Shown: piece by piece, positions 51,912 to 63,005 of the stretch | Layout: each line of letters starts with the position of its first letter | How positions within the stretch are numbered: the first letter of the stretch is position 1 | Origin: Eutreptiella sp. 'Long Island Sound 2002' | Lineage: Eukaryota; Euglenozoa; Euglenophyceae; Eutreptiales; Eutreptiaceae | DNA length: 64,000 nt | Reading direction: 5' to 3' | NCBI GenBank assembly: GCA_964036045.1 | Contig: OZ038391.1 | Coordinates: forward strand, 42,543,621-42,607,620 | Position numbers and translations under genes: made by a program | Notes under the pieces: generated by a model | Database searches by the model: none | What the model was told of the DNA's origin: nothing | What the model saw: the letters and a program-made list of their open reading frames with translations, nothing else

Positions 51912-54900
51912 CTGTGCACCACAGCGAAGGGCAGGGCGGTGAAGGAAAGGAAGGCGGAAAAAAATAAATCTCGTTGATTTGTGCCTGACCCAACCATGCG
52001 CACACCGACGATCCGCACACCGACGTGGAGAAGGCAACCAGAGATACTGCACACGGCCCAGTTTCAGTGCACCGAGTAATGCATCCTTCTGAAGCTTGTG
52101 ACATATGAACCTTCACACGCAGTCGGTGCTTAATGAAAACTTTTTGGCCATGAACTGCCAGCGGTTGCTGTCCTTAAGAGGCTGTCCAGAGTGCACAAAA
52201 AAAAAAGCATAAAAAACATCTCGTTGCTGTAGAAGGGCTCTGGTGAAGGGCGGTGCCCCCAAGAGAGACTGGGTCCTGCAGAACGAGGCCCTTTGGGCGC
52301 CGCTGTGACCGTTGCACAACCGTTGTGCTCTGAAGATTGTCAAAGGCATTTGACCCGTCAAATGCTCCAACGCATTTGCTGCTGTACATATGTACACACT
52401 CCCATCGCTGTGCAAGTGGCCGCACAGTTTCTTGGATCGGACTGCCGAAGGCGGACTTCCAACTACGGGGGAGAGGGGTCTGTCCATAAAGGCCATTAAG
52501 TCAACGCGTGATGGCAGTGCCATGCCTTTCGTGTGACCCCTCATCTTGTGTCGCTCTGGGTCGTTTGTTTTTATCAGACGGAAAGCGCAGTTTGTGGGTC
52601 AGAGTGGAACTCAGTGCACACCAGTGCACGCAGAGCGCTCTGCCGTGCCAGCGTCGGCAGAGGCCCGGGATCCTGAAGTTTGGAGGGTGTTCTACACCAA
52701 ATCCGATACGCGAAATGTGACACAGGGCCAGAGGGTTCTAGATCACCAAGTAATACCCATCAGTGGTGCGCTGCATGAGACAAACAGAATGAAAAGAGGA
52801 GGTCTTGTTCGCGGGAATGTTGGGGGGGGGGCGTCGGGAATGCACGGGGGCAAGGGGTGAGTATTCACTGTAATATGGGGCACCGTAGGCGGGGGCATGG
52901 TACAGCTTGGGGGGTACCAAACCGCTTGTGCAAAAACCTGCATGCTTTCCGGGCCAGCATGGTGAAAGGACCAGGGCGATCCTTGAGGGAAAAAAAGTGT
53001 TCCAAAACTGCAGTTTTGCAAAGACCGCATGTAGCTCGTATGTCCAACCATGGTTGGTGGCGATTGGCGGTTGGCGGTTGGCGGTTGGTGGCGGTTGGTG
53101 GTTGGCGGTTGGTGGTTGGTGGGGGTTGGTGGCTGGCGGTTGGCGGTTGGTGGCGGTTGGCAGCAGTTGACGATTGGCGGTTGGTGGTTGGCGGCGTTTT
53201 GGCGGTTGGCGGTTGGTGGCGGTTGGTGGTCCCTGGGGCGGTCCTTAAGGGCGGTCTTTAGAAAAACAATTGGGTTCCCTGAGGACCGTCCTGGAAAGGA
53301 CGCGCCAGTTTATGCATGTGGAAGGGGAGAGGAGGTTTCAATGTCTGTGAAGGGGTGGAAGGGGGCTTGGAGCCCCGTTTCCCCACGCCGAATGTGTGTG
53401 TATCCACTTTGCTTGTGGTGCCGTTATGGCTTAACACCCCCCCTACCTTCACACAAATGAAAGCCCTAAACCCCCCCATTGAAACCGCCCTGGGGGGACA
53501 CCCATGGGGGAGGTGAAAGGCTCAGAGCTGAACACGCAGAACAAGCACTGCAGCTGACTGAGATTTCACAACCAACTAACACACTGTCATTTGAAAGTCA
53601 GCTCCCCAAGGAAGAGGAGGAGCTAGAGCTGGAGCTGGCAGAAGCTCTGGGTTGGAAAATTGCAGCAGTGGAGGCTTGCTTCATGCGCTTGGCTCGGGGC
53701 AACACAATATCTGCCATAGCGACTGGGACAAATGATAGGGCGGGTGACGGGCAATACAACATGGGGTAACTTTACCATGTGACCATAATAAAATCCCCTC
53801 TGGGGTTAAACCGCCCCACCCCTGTGGCCCCCAGAAATTCCAGATGGAGGTAAGGGGAGGGTGGACACGTGGCCCCCACCGCCTTAAAACGCACACTGAT
53901 ACTGGCCATTCCCCAGGGCAGCCCCAGACATACCCGTCGTATGACGTCAGAAATCCGATCGCAGCCCCATGGACATGGGAGACATCGAAGGGACCAAGGA
54001 CAAGGACGGATCCCGGGGCAGTGGCCACGTAACCGACCTTGGGCTTGCCTAGTTTGCCCTCATCACGCCAGTCAAAGCCTTTGGTGAAATTCAAGGTTCG
54101 GGCAAGGCTGGGGCCAAAGAAGCACACAGAGGACCCGTAGTGCTGCAGCTCCGACTCGGGGTCCTCGGATCGCACAACTTGTGTTTGATTCACGGACAGT
54201 AGCAACGTGGGGGCGTCAGGTGACTGCAGAGGGTGGGGAAGTGGCTGTGGGCATGCTGGGAAAAGCCTGACAAGCGGGAGGCGGACCGGAAGGAGCACAA
54301 CTCTCGGTCAATCCGCTCGGAGAGCTGTACTGTTTGCAGGTCCCAAGGCCGTCTCCTGTAGCCACCACCTCAGAGTTGTGATGGAGGATGCACCAGGGAC
54401 AGACCAGTGTTTTCTGCCATCCTCCACTGGCCCCACATCAATGGACCCCGTGCGGCAAATCGGTCATTTCTGCACCTTTGGACGAGTGGTCAGACGGAAT
54501 ATAGAGTATCTTAGCCGCGGCAGTTTGTCGCATGCTGCGTGGACGTAAAAGGGGAGAGCTGGTGCATATCATGAAGCACCCGTGTTGCCCCCATCGTTGG
54601 TGTCTTGCGGCCGTGGTACTGATCTCTGTCCCAGTGGGTGCCATCCCACACACGTTGCAGTGTGTCTTCCTTGATTGTTACAGGACGCATACCCCACAAG
54701 AAAAATGTTCACAAATGGACGACCGAAAGATGGCCTGCATACCAAATGCAGACCATGTGACTTGAGCCCCTACCCTCGCGATCCCGCATTTTGCCCACTC
54801 ATAGAGAGGGCAAACACCAACCCTCACCCTCACCTACCGTGATAAATGAATGAACCCACGAATAAACATGAATAAATCTGAGGGAATAAAGTCTGGGGAG

Positions 54901-57147
54901 GGAAATCCTCCTTTGTTGGTGATTGGTGCTGAGCGGTACACCACTGAGCTGTGCTCGCTGTGCATCTGGTATGAGCTGTGTTGCTTTGCACAGGGGGGCA
55001 GACAGGCCTCTGTTGCAGAAAGGGGAGAAACAAAAGTGACACTCGCTTTTCTGCCTCAACACCACCGCCGCCGCTGCCGCCGCTGATTGTACAGCCGCCC
55101 CATTTGCAACAGCGGATGAATTAGGAGGTCGCATTGCTTCCCTGTCCCAGAGACCAGGGGGGTCCGATGAGGGTGAGTGCTCTCGGGCTCAGGACGCTCC
55201 CTAAGGACACGCATTCAGGACGGCCCTTAGGAACCGCTCGAATCGCGTTTGCGACTCTGAACAACGGTTGCAACACAATGGATGACACAACCCTCTGCCC
55301 ACCCTCTACATCGCCGCATACCGGGCGGAACTGGGCCGTGAAGCCAAAATCAAACCAGTGAGCCACCATCTGCGCCATGAATACATGGCCCAGTTCGTTG
55401 GGGTGCCATGCGCCGGTAAATGCGTCAACCTTCGGGTTGGCCTTCATGACAGGGAACGCATCCAGCACTGCCATCCCCAGGGGCTCCAGCACCGCTGCGT
55501 AGATGCCGATGTTCTTCCGTGAGCGGCTGTTGGCACCCGGGCGCAGCTGAAGGTCAAACTTCACCAGCCAATTAACACTAAAAACAAGATGAGGTATGGT
55601 CGGATGGGACGCATCCCAAGGATAACATCATGGGGCATATGGGCGCTAATCAGTTCCATATACTATATATACATATAAAAATGGTTTTCACTGCACAAAC
55701 AGAGCTTGCCAGAAGAAGATGAATGCACACAGGCTTCCCATTCCCATCTGACTGTGTGCTGGGTGGGTGTGCAGCAGACCCTGTGGCTCTGATCTGCAAC
55801 CAAAGCTGTCCTGCAGTAATCAATCTGATGGGACCCTGTGGCAGACCCTGTGGCAGCAGTAGAAGACTCTGCAACAGATGCTGAAGGCTCCACAACCCCA
55901 GATTCCACTGACTCTGTGGCCAAAGACGTGGCTGCACCAGACACAACTAGGGGACCCGAAGGCACCTGCAGCCCAGAATCCACTGATGATGATGATGATG
56001 AGGTGCTCGAAGAAGGGCAGCTGAAGAACGCACTGGGGTGTGCAGAGCGAACACACAAGTCACAAACTGCCCCGTGACCAGCATCAGGGTACTTGTCCCG
56101 CAGAAAAATTTGATCATCGGGGGACAATGAATCCCAGGGGACCACAGACGCATCTTTTTGTGGGCAGTAAAAACAGTTCATGGTGCCAATCTGAACTATC
56201 AATATAGAAAGAAAAGGTATTATCCAGTGTCCCAAAGTAAATGATGCACATCTTAGAGTGACGCCTCCAAATCAGGTCCTAGAATCCCAGAGGCCCCAAC
56301 AAGTCGGCAGAACGAATCGGCCAAATCACAGAAACCCCACAAATCGGCAGAACGAATCTGCGAAGTTCGGCCAAATTCGGCCGCCGATGGGAGGGGGGGG
56401 GCGGGTCTCATGCTGCCATGTTGGTTATTTTGTCCACTACGTATACGCCATCAGTTCGGCAGGGGGACAGCGATTGAAGCCCAAGAGGGTGAGCAGGGCT
56501 TTCCCGCAACGAACATCATCAGACATGAAGTACCTGACGATGAGGCCCGCCCGGATGCTGACCAGCTGCTGCACTAGCGTCTCGTAGTTGTGCTTCACGA
56601 TCTTGGCCACTTCCCGGTCGTTGAGCGCAAACTCCGTCAGAACAATGTCCGGGTTCCGGGGCACGTACGAGGGCACGCACATCGAGAAGAATCCGGACCC
56701 CGCGCCCTGCACCCCGAAGGAATGGAACTGATGGTCGCGGTGCGGGAAGCTCATGTTGAGGTACTGCAGCAGCAGCATACTCCATCGCAGCCGTCGGTGG
56801 TTCTGCGGGTCCAGCCCACCACCGTTCGTGATGCTGCCCCCGATGACCACAACCACAATGGGTTTGCCGCACCGGAGCTTGGCTATCACTGGGTCCCATC
56901 GGCTGCGGTCCGGGTATCGGATGAAAGCCTTCTCAAAAAATGCCCTTGACTTGAGCGGGGTGCCGGGCTGGCGAGAACGGCTCCACAGCGCCTTCAGGTG
57001 AGCGCGGTACCGCATCATGGCACCGGCAGCTGGTTGGGTCTCGGTGCATTGCACGGCCTCATCCTGGGAGGCCCCTCCGCCCGCAGCAAACGGATGCGCG
57101 AGACAAAGGCACAGGATGCACCACAGGGCCCAAGCCCTACCGGACAT
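51596..57147 (-). CDS. Secreted SGNH/GDSL-like hydrolase with C-terminal beta module (4 exons)
   Basis: Exons are 57147-56534, 55577-55322, 54223-53934 and 51911-51596, giving 1476 nt and 491 residues. All introns are GT-AG with matching phases. The N-terminus is a signal peptide (WALWCILCLCLAHPFAAGG). Catalytic blocks: VIGGSITNGG with nucleophile Ser105 (block I), the glycine-rich SFGVQGAGSG (about 144-152), FALND with Asn176 (block III-like), and HPNELGH with His263 (block V). This is the serine hydrolase fold used for esterases and carbohydrate acetyl-esterases. Exons 3-4 encode a module with KPKVGYVATAPGS and FLTSYDGYGQFRISSYGC, resembling C-terminal regions I recall from algal SGNH proteins. 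The substrate is unknown; a secreted or cell-wall glycan esterase is an inference. The stop in exon 4 is taken as the end, although a further exon is possible. Confidence 0.75.
52719..52775. repeat. 60-bp dispersed repeat, copy 2
   Basis: ACAGGGCCAGAGGGTTCTAG then ACCCATCAGTGGTGCGCTGC. It lies in intron 3 of the SGNH gene; copy 1 lies in a receptor intron. Confidence 0.7.
52972..53293. mobile_element. hAT-like non-autonomous element, copy 2
   Basis: The ends CAGGGCGATCCT and (reverse complement) CAGGACGGTCCT differ at two positions. The 8-bp duplication GAAAGGAC at 52964-52971 and 53294-53301 is perfect. The 322-bp interior shares with copy 1 the sequence GACCGCATGTAGCTC followed by the GGCGGTTGGTGG minisatellite. 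It lies in intron 3 of the SGNH gene. Confidence 0.85.
53045..53230. repeat. GGCGGTTGG/GGTGGTTGG minisatellite within hAT copy 2
   Basis: The unit is the same as in copy 1, with a different arrangement and a shorter total length. Confidence 0.85.
53934..54223 (-). CDS. SGNH hydrolase exon 3, C-terminal module
   Basis: The acceptor is CCACCCTCTGCAG and the donor GACGG/GTATGT, near consensus. It encodes a beta-rich region with FDWRDEGKLGKPKVGYVAT and GPFDVSHVHGAAIGFLTSYD. Confidence 0.75.
55322..55577 (-). CDS. SGNH hydrolase exon 2 with catalytic His
   Basis: The acceptor CATCTTGTTTTTAG and donor CGCCCG/GTATGC are both strong. The exon encodes the last strand and helix of the catalytic fold, including HPNELGHVFMAQMVAHWF. 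Confidence 0.8.
55663..56235 (-). CDS. Zinc-finger-like, Ser-rich ORF inside an SGNH intron
   Basis: This open frame lies within intron 1 of the SGNH gene, on the same strand. A likely start is the ATG at 56181 (MNCFYCPQKDASVVPW). It has paired CxxC motifs (CFYC, then VCDLC) about 35 residues apart and an acidic/aromatic patch (LSPDDQIFLRDKYPDAGH) between them, suggesting a small zinc-binding domain. A Ser-rich tract and degenerate low-complexity sequence follow. I do not recognise the family. It could be a fragment of a transposon protein or a small nested gene. An ORF of this length could also arise from the simple-sequence GAT/Ser tract, so confidence is low. Confidence 0.3.
   Translation of the reverse strand: MGHWIIPFLSILIVQIGTMNCFYCPQKDASVVPWDSLSPDDQIFLRDKYPDAGHGAVCDLCVRSAHPSAFFSCPSSSTSSSSSSVDSGLQVPSGPLVVSGAATSLATESVESGVVEPSASVAESSTAATGSATGSHQIDYCRTALVADQSHRVCCTPTQHTVRWEWEACVHSSSSGKLCLCSENHFYMYI
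56534..57147 (-). CDS. SGNH hydrolase exon 1
   Basis: This exon carries the signal peptide, the block I serine and the Asn-Asp block, all in one open frame of 204 codons plus 2 nt. The donor CGTCAG/GTACTT was chosen because the resulting Ser205 joins two hydrophobic half-strands (GLIV and VNWLV). Confidence 0.8.
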
Positions 57148-58140
57148 GTAGCGTCACATTGCAAACAACATCTGAAAGAATGCCCCAAAATATGCGGCCT
57201 GTAGTGGGGTCAGCGGACACGCCCTCGACCAACTGCACCCACACCCGGCCCTGGGAGTGCCCTCAACCCCTTTGAAGTGGCAGTGTGCAGCGGGCAAAGC
57301 CCTGCCACTCACGGCGGAGCAGTGCCATACTCCCAGCGGGCCTTGCCCAAGCAAATGACCAGGCGCAGCGAAAATCACAAACATGGAGGCAACCAACGCC
57401 TCGTGTTGGTTGGCCATACGGAGGATCCACAGAAGGAATGCATATTAAGGAGCATAGCCCTTGAGCAGCCAGGCATGCGGTTTCCCTCCCGTGTTGCCCT
57501 GATCGGGAGACGTGCCCCTTTGCCGATCCACAGAATTCTGAGGCAAGTGAGTTGTGGAACCCCCCAGGGATGTGCTTATCTATGGGGGGGGGGGGGGAGG
57601 GGGGGTGAACTATGAGACCCACCCAGATTTTGGGAAAATCCAAGGACCCGAAATTGTCCCACCCCCACTGGGGTGGTGGTGGTGGTGGTGGTGGGTCTGC
57701 AGGACTTTCACCTGCACTGGTCTGGGCTGGAGCGTGGCTCGGGCCAATCCACCCCGATATTGACCACCACTCAGTCGTGGGGGTGAAAACGGGCACGGGT
57801 GTTCACTTGTGGGACACCCGTGGTTTTCGACAGCTGGACGGCCGAGGGGGTGGGCGTTGCTCCGCTTAATGTACGTGCTTTGGAGGTCTTAGCTCTGTCT
57901 GCAGTTGCATTCTTACGGAGTGCCGTGCCTCCCCGACTGGTGTCCACTGTCCCTCCCTCTGTGTGTGTGGCTCGAGTTGAGTCCGGGATAGTGGGTTGGA
58001 CCGTGTATTCCCGTGCTGGGTCTTCGTTCCGCCTCCATTGTGTGAAACTGGGGACAGGGGTGCAGTTTTGCCCCTCTCTTTACCGGGATGTTTCTAACAC
58101 ACGCACAACACTGGCAAGCAGAGTAGCACAACTCCCACGT
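57148..58140. other. Intergenic region between SGNH gene and LINE B
   Basis: It contains a G-run at about 57583-57605 and a GGTGGT microsatellite at 57672-57693. An open plus-strand frame at 57799-58152 shows no recognisable domain and probably lies in the 3' flank of LINE B. The SGNH promoter should lie in the first few hundred bases; no clear motif was found. Confidence 0.4.
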
Positions 58141-58902
58141 TTAGCTTTGTGAAATCCTCAGTAGCATGTCCGTGTAGTCAGAATGTACCATGTGACCACA
58201 ACTCTGCAAGTAGAAACACCACGCACGCCACCAACTACGAACCTGAGCCGGTGATGGTGAGGGGGCGTGTCCGGTGTACCCAGCTAGGAATCGGTGCACC
58301 CCAGCGCCGTACCTCAAGACAAACCAGCGGTGGCAACCCTGCAGATCCTTGGCAGCTGCCGCAACAGGCAAGTCGAGGACGTAGCATGACGTTGATTGCC
58401 GTCTAACAAAGGCCGGCCATCTAACTCGTTCTGGCAAGTAAACTCCGTGGTGGAACCAATACAACATTTCACCTGTGCCAAGCTGTGTAATGCGTTGCAG
58501 AGGTGGGGGTGTCATGGACGCTATAGGAGGCTGTACTTGCCTGTTCCCAGCTGTCGGGAATTTTCGAGCCGGATATAGGGCGCGATACATTGTGCATTCT
58601 TGTTCCGGCAGAGACCAGTCTCGCGCGTCATGTAGCTGTGGAGGGTGAGTTGTACGCGACATTCGCAGGACTGCTTTCCAGAAGGTGACCAAAACGGTGC
58701 ACCTGTTTGGCGGTTGCTCCATGACAAATAAACGCTTTTTCTTATGCGGGCAACATCCGGCCGGACAGTGACAAAGTAACCTAGGACGCCTCCTGCACTG
58801 GGCAGGTAGAAACGCACTGACCGTAAGTCCAAGGTAGGCATCCCCCCCACTGGACGACAACTCCCCAAAAGGTGGGCAGGGATACTCCCCACTCCGGTAC
58901 AA
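58141..58902 (-). pseudogene. LINE B C-terminal ORF fragment
   Basis: The longest open piece after RNase H includes EMLYWFHHGVYLPERVRWPA, KDLQGCHRWFVLRYGAG and SPAQVRSWWRAWCFYL. It is aromatic-rich and non-repetitive, so probably genuine element protein. No domain is recognised. Neighbouring short frames (58521-59000, 58961-59179, 59210-59497) appear to be further frame-shifted pieces of the same reading. Confidence 0.45.
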
Positions 58903-59444
58903 TGCGGCGCAGATCGCTTGCTAACTGTGTATACAAGACGGCTGTCCAGAGGCTGCCATACTAGCAATCTTCCTGGAAATGAGCGGCTCTGATTCTGCAA
59001 TCACACAAAGCACATGTGACAGGGGTGGGCGTGTCCAAACTGTGGCGGAATGACACCATGTGAAGGTGCTCGCCCCACGAGAGAGAACTAGAGGCAACGG
59101 AAGACGCGTAGAAGACGTAGGACGCTACCTCGGGAGCATAATCCACCTCTTGCTGCGCCGCATTCTGTTGCCGCAACAACCGGTTTTGAACCGTACTGGC
59201 ATCATGCCACTACACTCCGTCTTTGCTGAAACTGGGTTGAGAAGGCAACAAGCCTTTTATGTAACCAACCGGCATCGGGTGGGGCTGTTGTAGAGCTTGG
59301 GTTTTGGCTGCACTATCTACCGCATCTAACACTGCGTCTAGAAAGGTACCCTCTTGATGAGAGTACAAATGTTGGGGTGGAGGAAAACGTTCTGACTGAT
59401 GAACACAATCAGTTAGCAACAAATCCCCGGGTCCTGTGCCCAGG

Positions 59445-59933
59445 TCATCGGGAGTGAAGCACCATAATGAACGACTTAGAGTCGGTGAAATTACCACCCT
59501 CCCTCAGGCTGCGTGCAGTGGCGCAGGAGACACGAGTCGACTCTAAAACCATGCTCTTGACATGGTACAAAACCCACGTCGTGTACACCTCTACCACATA
59601 TGAGTGATCAAGCTGGCACGGGATGGGCATGGGATACACGACCCAAGTAAGGGTTTCCAGACAAACTACAGCAAACAACCCCCGACAACAATGCGATAGG
59701 AACCATGAACCGTCCGTAACGAAAGCCACATGACACAACAACCGAATGGATCGTTGGAAAAAACAGGCAGCAACGGGATGGATACCCTGTGCCATGGAGA
59801 AAGACCTTCCAAATGCCACTGCCAAGTAGCCCGCAAGTGCATCCCGCAAAGTTGAATAACCAGCATCCATCCACTTGTGGATGGCAGCCGTATGCCACGC
59901 ATGTACCGCTCTGCACATGGTGTGACTGATCAC
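59445..59933 (-). pseudogene. LINE B RNase H domain
   Basis: VAFVTDGSWF holds the first catalytic Asp, SYVVEVYTTWV the Glu and FTDSKSFIMVL the second Asp, in the order and spacing of type I RNase H. It follows the reverse transcriptase on the same strand. The three acidic residues are intact, although the element around it is broken. Confidence 0.7.
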
Positions 59934-60296
59934 ATGTTCCGGGGGAACCGGGGGAAAGAAATGCGAAAACCGAGGACATGCATGTAAAACACAAACCTGT
60001 CATGGTCCGTGCCATGTGCCCGGCAGTGACATGAAAGGCCCCGACGTGTGCAAGGCATGTCGGGGTGAAAGCATTTCATCGCCTCATACAATCCGTGCTG
60101 AGTGCTACAACGAACCATGACATTCGCGTGCCGCAGCTGTTTGTGATACCCTTGCAGAAACTAACAAATCACGACCACTGCCGCCGGGTCAATCCCCACC
60201 CACCCAAAGGTCAGAGGTTGGAAAAATTGGGCGGAGGGAAGGATGTGCCGGCCCGTGACGTGCGCAAAACCAAAGCTGCTGTCTGGTCCGCTACTC

Positions 60297-61254
60297 TCAT
60301 GGAGTTGTACGTGGGTGGCCGAACCCCTGCTTGCCACCGTTGTTGCCCCCGGCAACGGCGTTGCACATATGATAAGGGTAATTAGATGGAAGACGAACCA
60401 TGGCCAAAGCCCGTGAAGCTCGCTGGCTGGCACTGAAAAGCTTCATTTTGTCCACCTTGTGGTCGACATGTGTAAACAGATAATGACCGACCACACTAAT
60501 GTAGCCCGGTCCTTGATGGACGGGCATGTGTGACCCTCCCATGTCCACAGACCGTGGATGAAAAGTGATTTGAAAGTTTTCGAAAGTGGCTACCACCAGC
60601 AATTGTTTGGCCCCGGACGAGAAAAAGTTGGTCTGGAGCCCCGCTTGTTGAAGGTTATCTGCGAAGATTGGCAAATTTGCATCGGAGTCTATGCAAGACG
60701 TGGTATCATCCATGTACCCTAGCCGATTGAAGGGGCCTCGTGGCCCCCGGGACAGGGGTACATAGAGTAGCGCTAGGAAAGAGCGCACTTCTGCCACAAC
60801 ACAAAACACCATCGCGGGTGCTAGGCAACCCCTGGGCCACACCACCCAGCAAGCGCGCTAGGGCCTGGTGGCCCGAAGAAGAAGATCTATAATGGCATGT
60901 GGGAAACCTACTAGGTGCAGTAGAAACCTCAAAGTGTCACGCACTACTGACCCGTACGTGTGTCTCATGTCAGATGTGTTGCCGGCGAAAACAACGGAAC
61001 CATGTGAAGTCGTGTAGGACACAAAGGAGATCCGCCACACTAGAAGAAGCATGAAATGTGAATTGCGTACAGGGCAACACCCCGGTCCGTGCTAGAAGCG
61101 GAACATATTGATCAACGATGTGAGCTCCAATGAGCTTCCACATTGTGGTGAAATTCAAAAGGGGCCATGCATTGGCAATGGGCCCATGTGGTGTTTTGGA
61201 CGGCAAGGCGTAAAAATCACCATGAACCAGGACATCAGACTCTCCGATGGCCAC
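60297..61254 (-). pseudogene. LINE B reverse transcriptase, interrupted
   Basis: Three frames carry successive boxes: WKLIGAHIVDQYVPLLAR (61254-60970), SDMRHTYGSVVRDTLRFLLH with the box A Asp (61052-60858), then VWPRGCLAPAMVF (diverged QGxxLSP) and LGYMDDTTSCID with the catalytic YMDD (60845-60297). The frame changes show it is dead. Confidence 0.7.
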
Positions 61255-62032
61255 ATTGCGAATGAAGTCGACTACCCATTGCAGCCGAGCATCGTGTAAC
61301 CACTACCAAATCTCACTAGGGTGTGGACTTCCTAGCTTTTGGCAGGATGCATTGCACAAAGTCCATAGTAACACGAAGGCGGGGCATGATGTCCACTCGC
61401 CAGGGAATGACAAAGCGAAGGTCCGCAAGTGTGCAGCGGAGGATGGGACGTAGATGCCGGGCTCGAAACTGATCGAGGCCCTCTGCTGCCTGAACTTCAG
61501 GGGGAATCAGACTCCCGCTGACATAGGTGGGTTCGATGCGTGGGGTGAACGGTTTACACAGCAGGCGATGGCAATCGGACTTCTGTGGACCGTTGCTCCC
61601 CCCGGGCGGGCAAAGGGAACCACTTCCAATGAATGCTCTAGACCTACCGCATCCCATGCCTGGCGAACAGCCTTATGAGCTGCCACAACCTTGCGCACCA
61701 TAGGCACATTTAACCACCAACGACGGTGTGCCCGCACCAGAGTGTGGAGCACACGTGCCGCGGACGAAACTAGCCCCGGAAAAATGTCGGGGGTGTTTGA
61801 GGGCCCAAAAACTGCCTCCGCTATGGTCGTCATGATTGCTATAAAATGGCGATACGTGTCCGGAAGGGCAGACGGGGGCGTGGAGAGCAGACTCACACAT
61901 TTGTCCGCAAAAAAATTGCTATTGTTGTTGGGAGACACTGGATCCCGTTTTGAAACGGCCTCGCGCAATAGGGTTGCTGGCAGCTGTTAAGGCTGGTAAG
62001 GTGAGGAGGCGCAGCCTCACCGGGTAGTGATC

Positions 62033-63005
62033 TTACGGGAAAACGGCTTCATTCTCCACATGAACAATGCCAATCTCTGGGGATGTGTTGCGACGGAGAA
62101 AGAAATCCCGGGCTCCCACAAAACTTTGCGCACTGACCCACGTGGGCCCTTGCATGCCATGTACGAAAAGATGTAGATGCATGTCAGCTACGAACTCTAG
62201 CAAAACTGGGGCAATTGCCGTGTGTACAGACACACAATCCGTCAACCATCCTGGGTTACACTGAGAATCTCCCCCCAAAAGAACCGGTTGCGAATCCGGA
62301 GCGACATGGGCGCAGCCATTGGAGTTGTGGACGATACTCTTTAGCCATGCGCTTGGCCAACATGTACACGTTCACAACCTGTATCGGAGTGCCATGATAA
62401 GTGACTTCGAGCACAATGGCTCTGCCTTCCGGAAAGTGGGTGAAATCTCCAATGTGTAGCTGGGAGTCACGCACCAGAAACACAACACCGGCGGACGGGG
62501 AGGTGACCACCGTGTAAGTGTGCTAGTACAGAAAGTGACATGCAAAACGGTTACGTAACACACCAACCTCCTGGAGAAGAACCATTGCCGGGTATCCAAA
62601 CCACTGCAACAATTGACCGAGTGCCACTACCTTTGTTTTTATCAGGTGTTCCACATTGAGGGTCACCAAGTTGAAACCGGCTAACGGGCACTTGGGGGCC
62701 ATGCTCTTAGCCGCTAGACCCAGTTCCAATTCAAGCAAGGAGGGTAGCGTTGTCTGCAATTTACGGAGGGACCCGCTAACTGGATTCTGTACCTTGCGTA
62801 GGAGGCGCCCAAGAGTCGTCAGGAGGAGGGTGAAGAACCCTGTAGTGACGGGTGCAAAACTGAGCCGTGCACGTGCAAAAAATTTGGGGGAAAGTAGTAC
62901 ACACAATTGGACTCTAACGGAAAAACACGCTATCCCGCAGAATGATGACGTAAACGTGCCGTGGCTTGCCCAAATAATCGGTACACCACACAGTGAGAAC
63001 TCCAC
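62033..63005 (-). pseudogene. LINE B AP-type endonuclease, interrupted
   Basis: FNLVTLNVEHLIKTKVVALG and MVLLQEVGVL match the first two motifs of the endonuclease/exonuclease/phosphatase fold (N, then Q-E). AGVVFLVRDSQ and VVNVYMLAKRM are the central strands. LGGDSQCNP corresponds to the GDFN motif and GARDFFL follows. A TAG after FACHFLY (about 62523) breaks the frame within the domain, and a one-base shift in a T/G run near 62275 separates the last part. Confidence 0.7.

Noticed and set aside
56437-56533. Continuation of SGNH exon 1 beyond 56534 to its stop
   Set aside because: The conserved fold continues in the next exon with exact phase through CAG/GTACTT; the read-through tail matches nothing.
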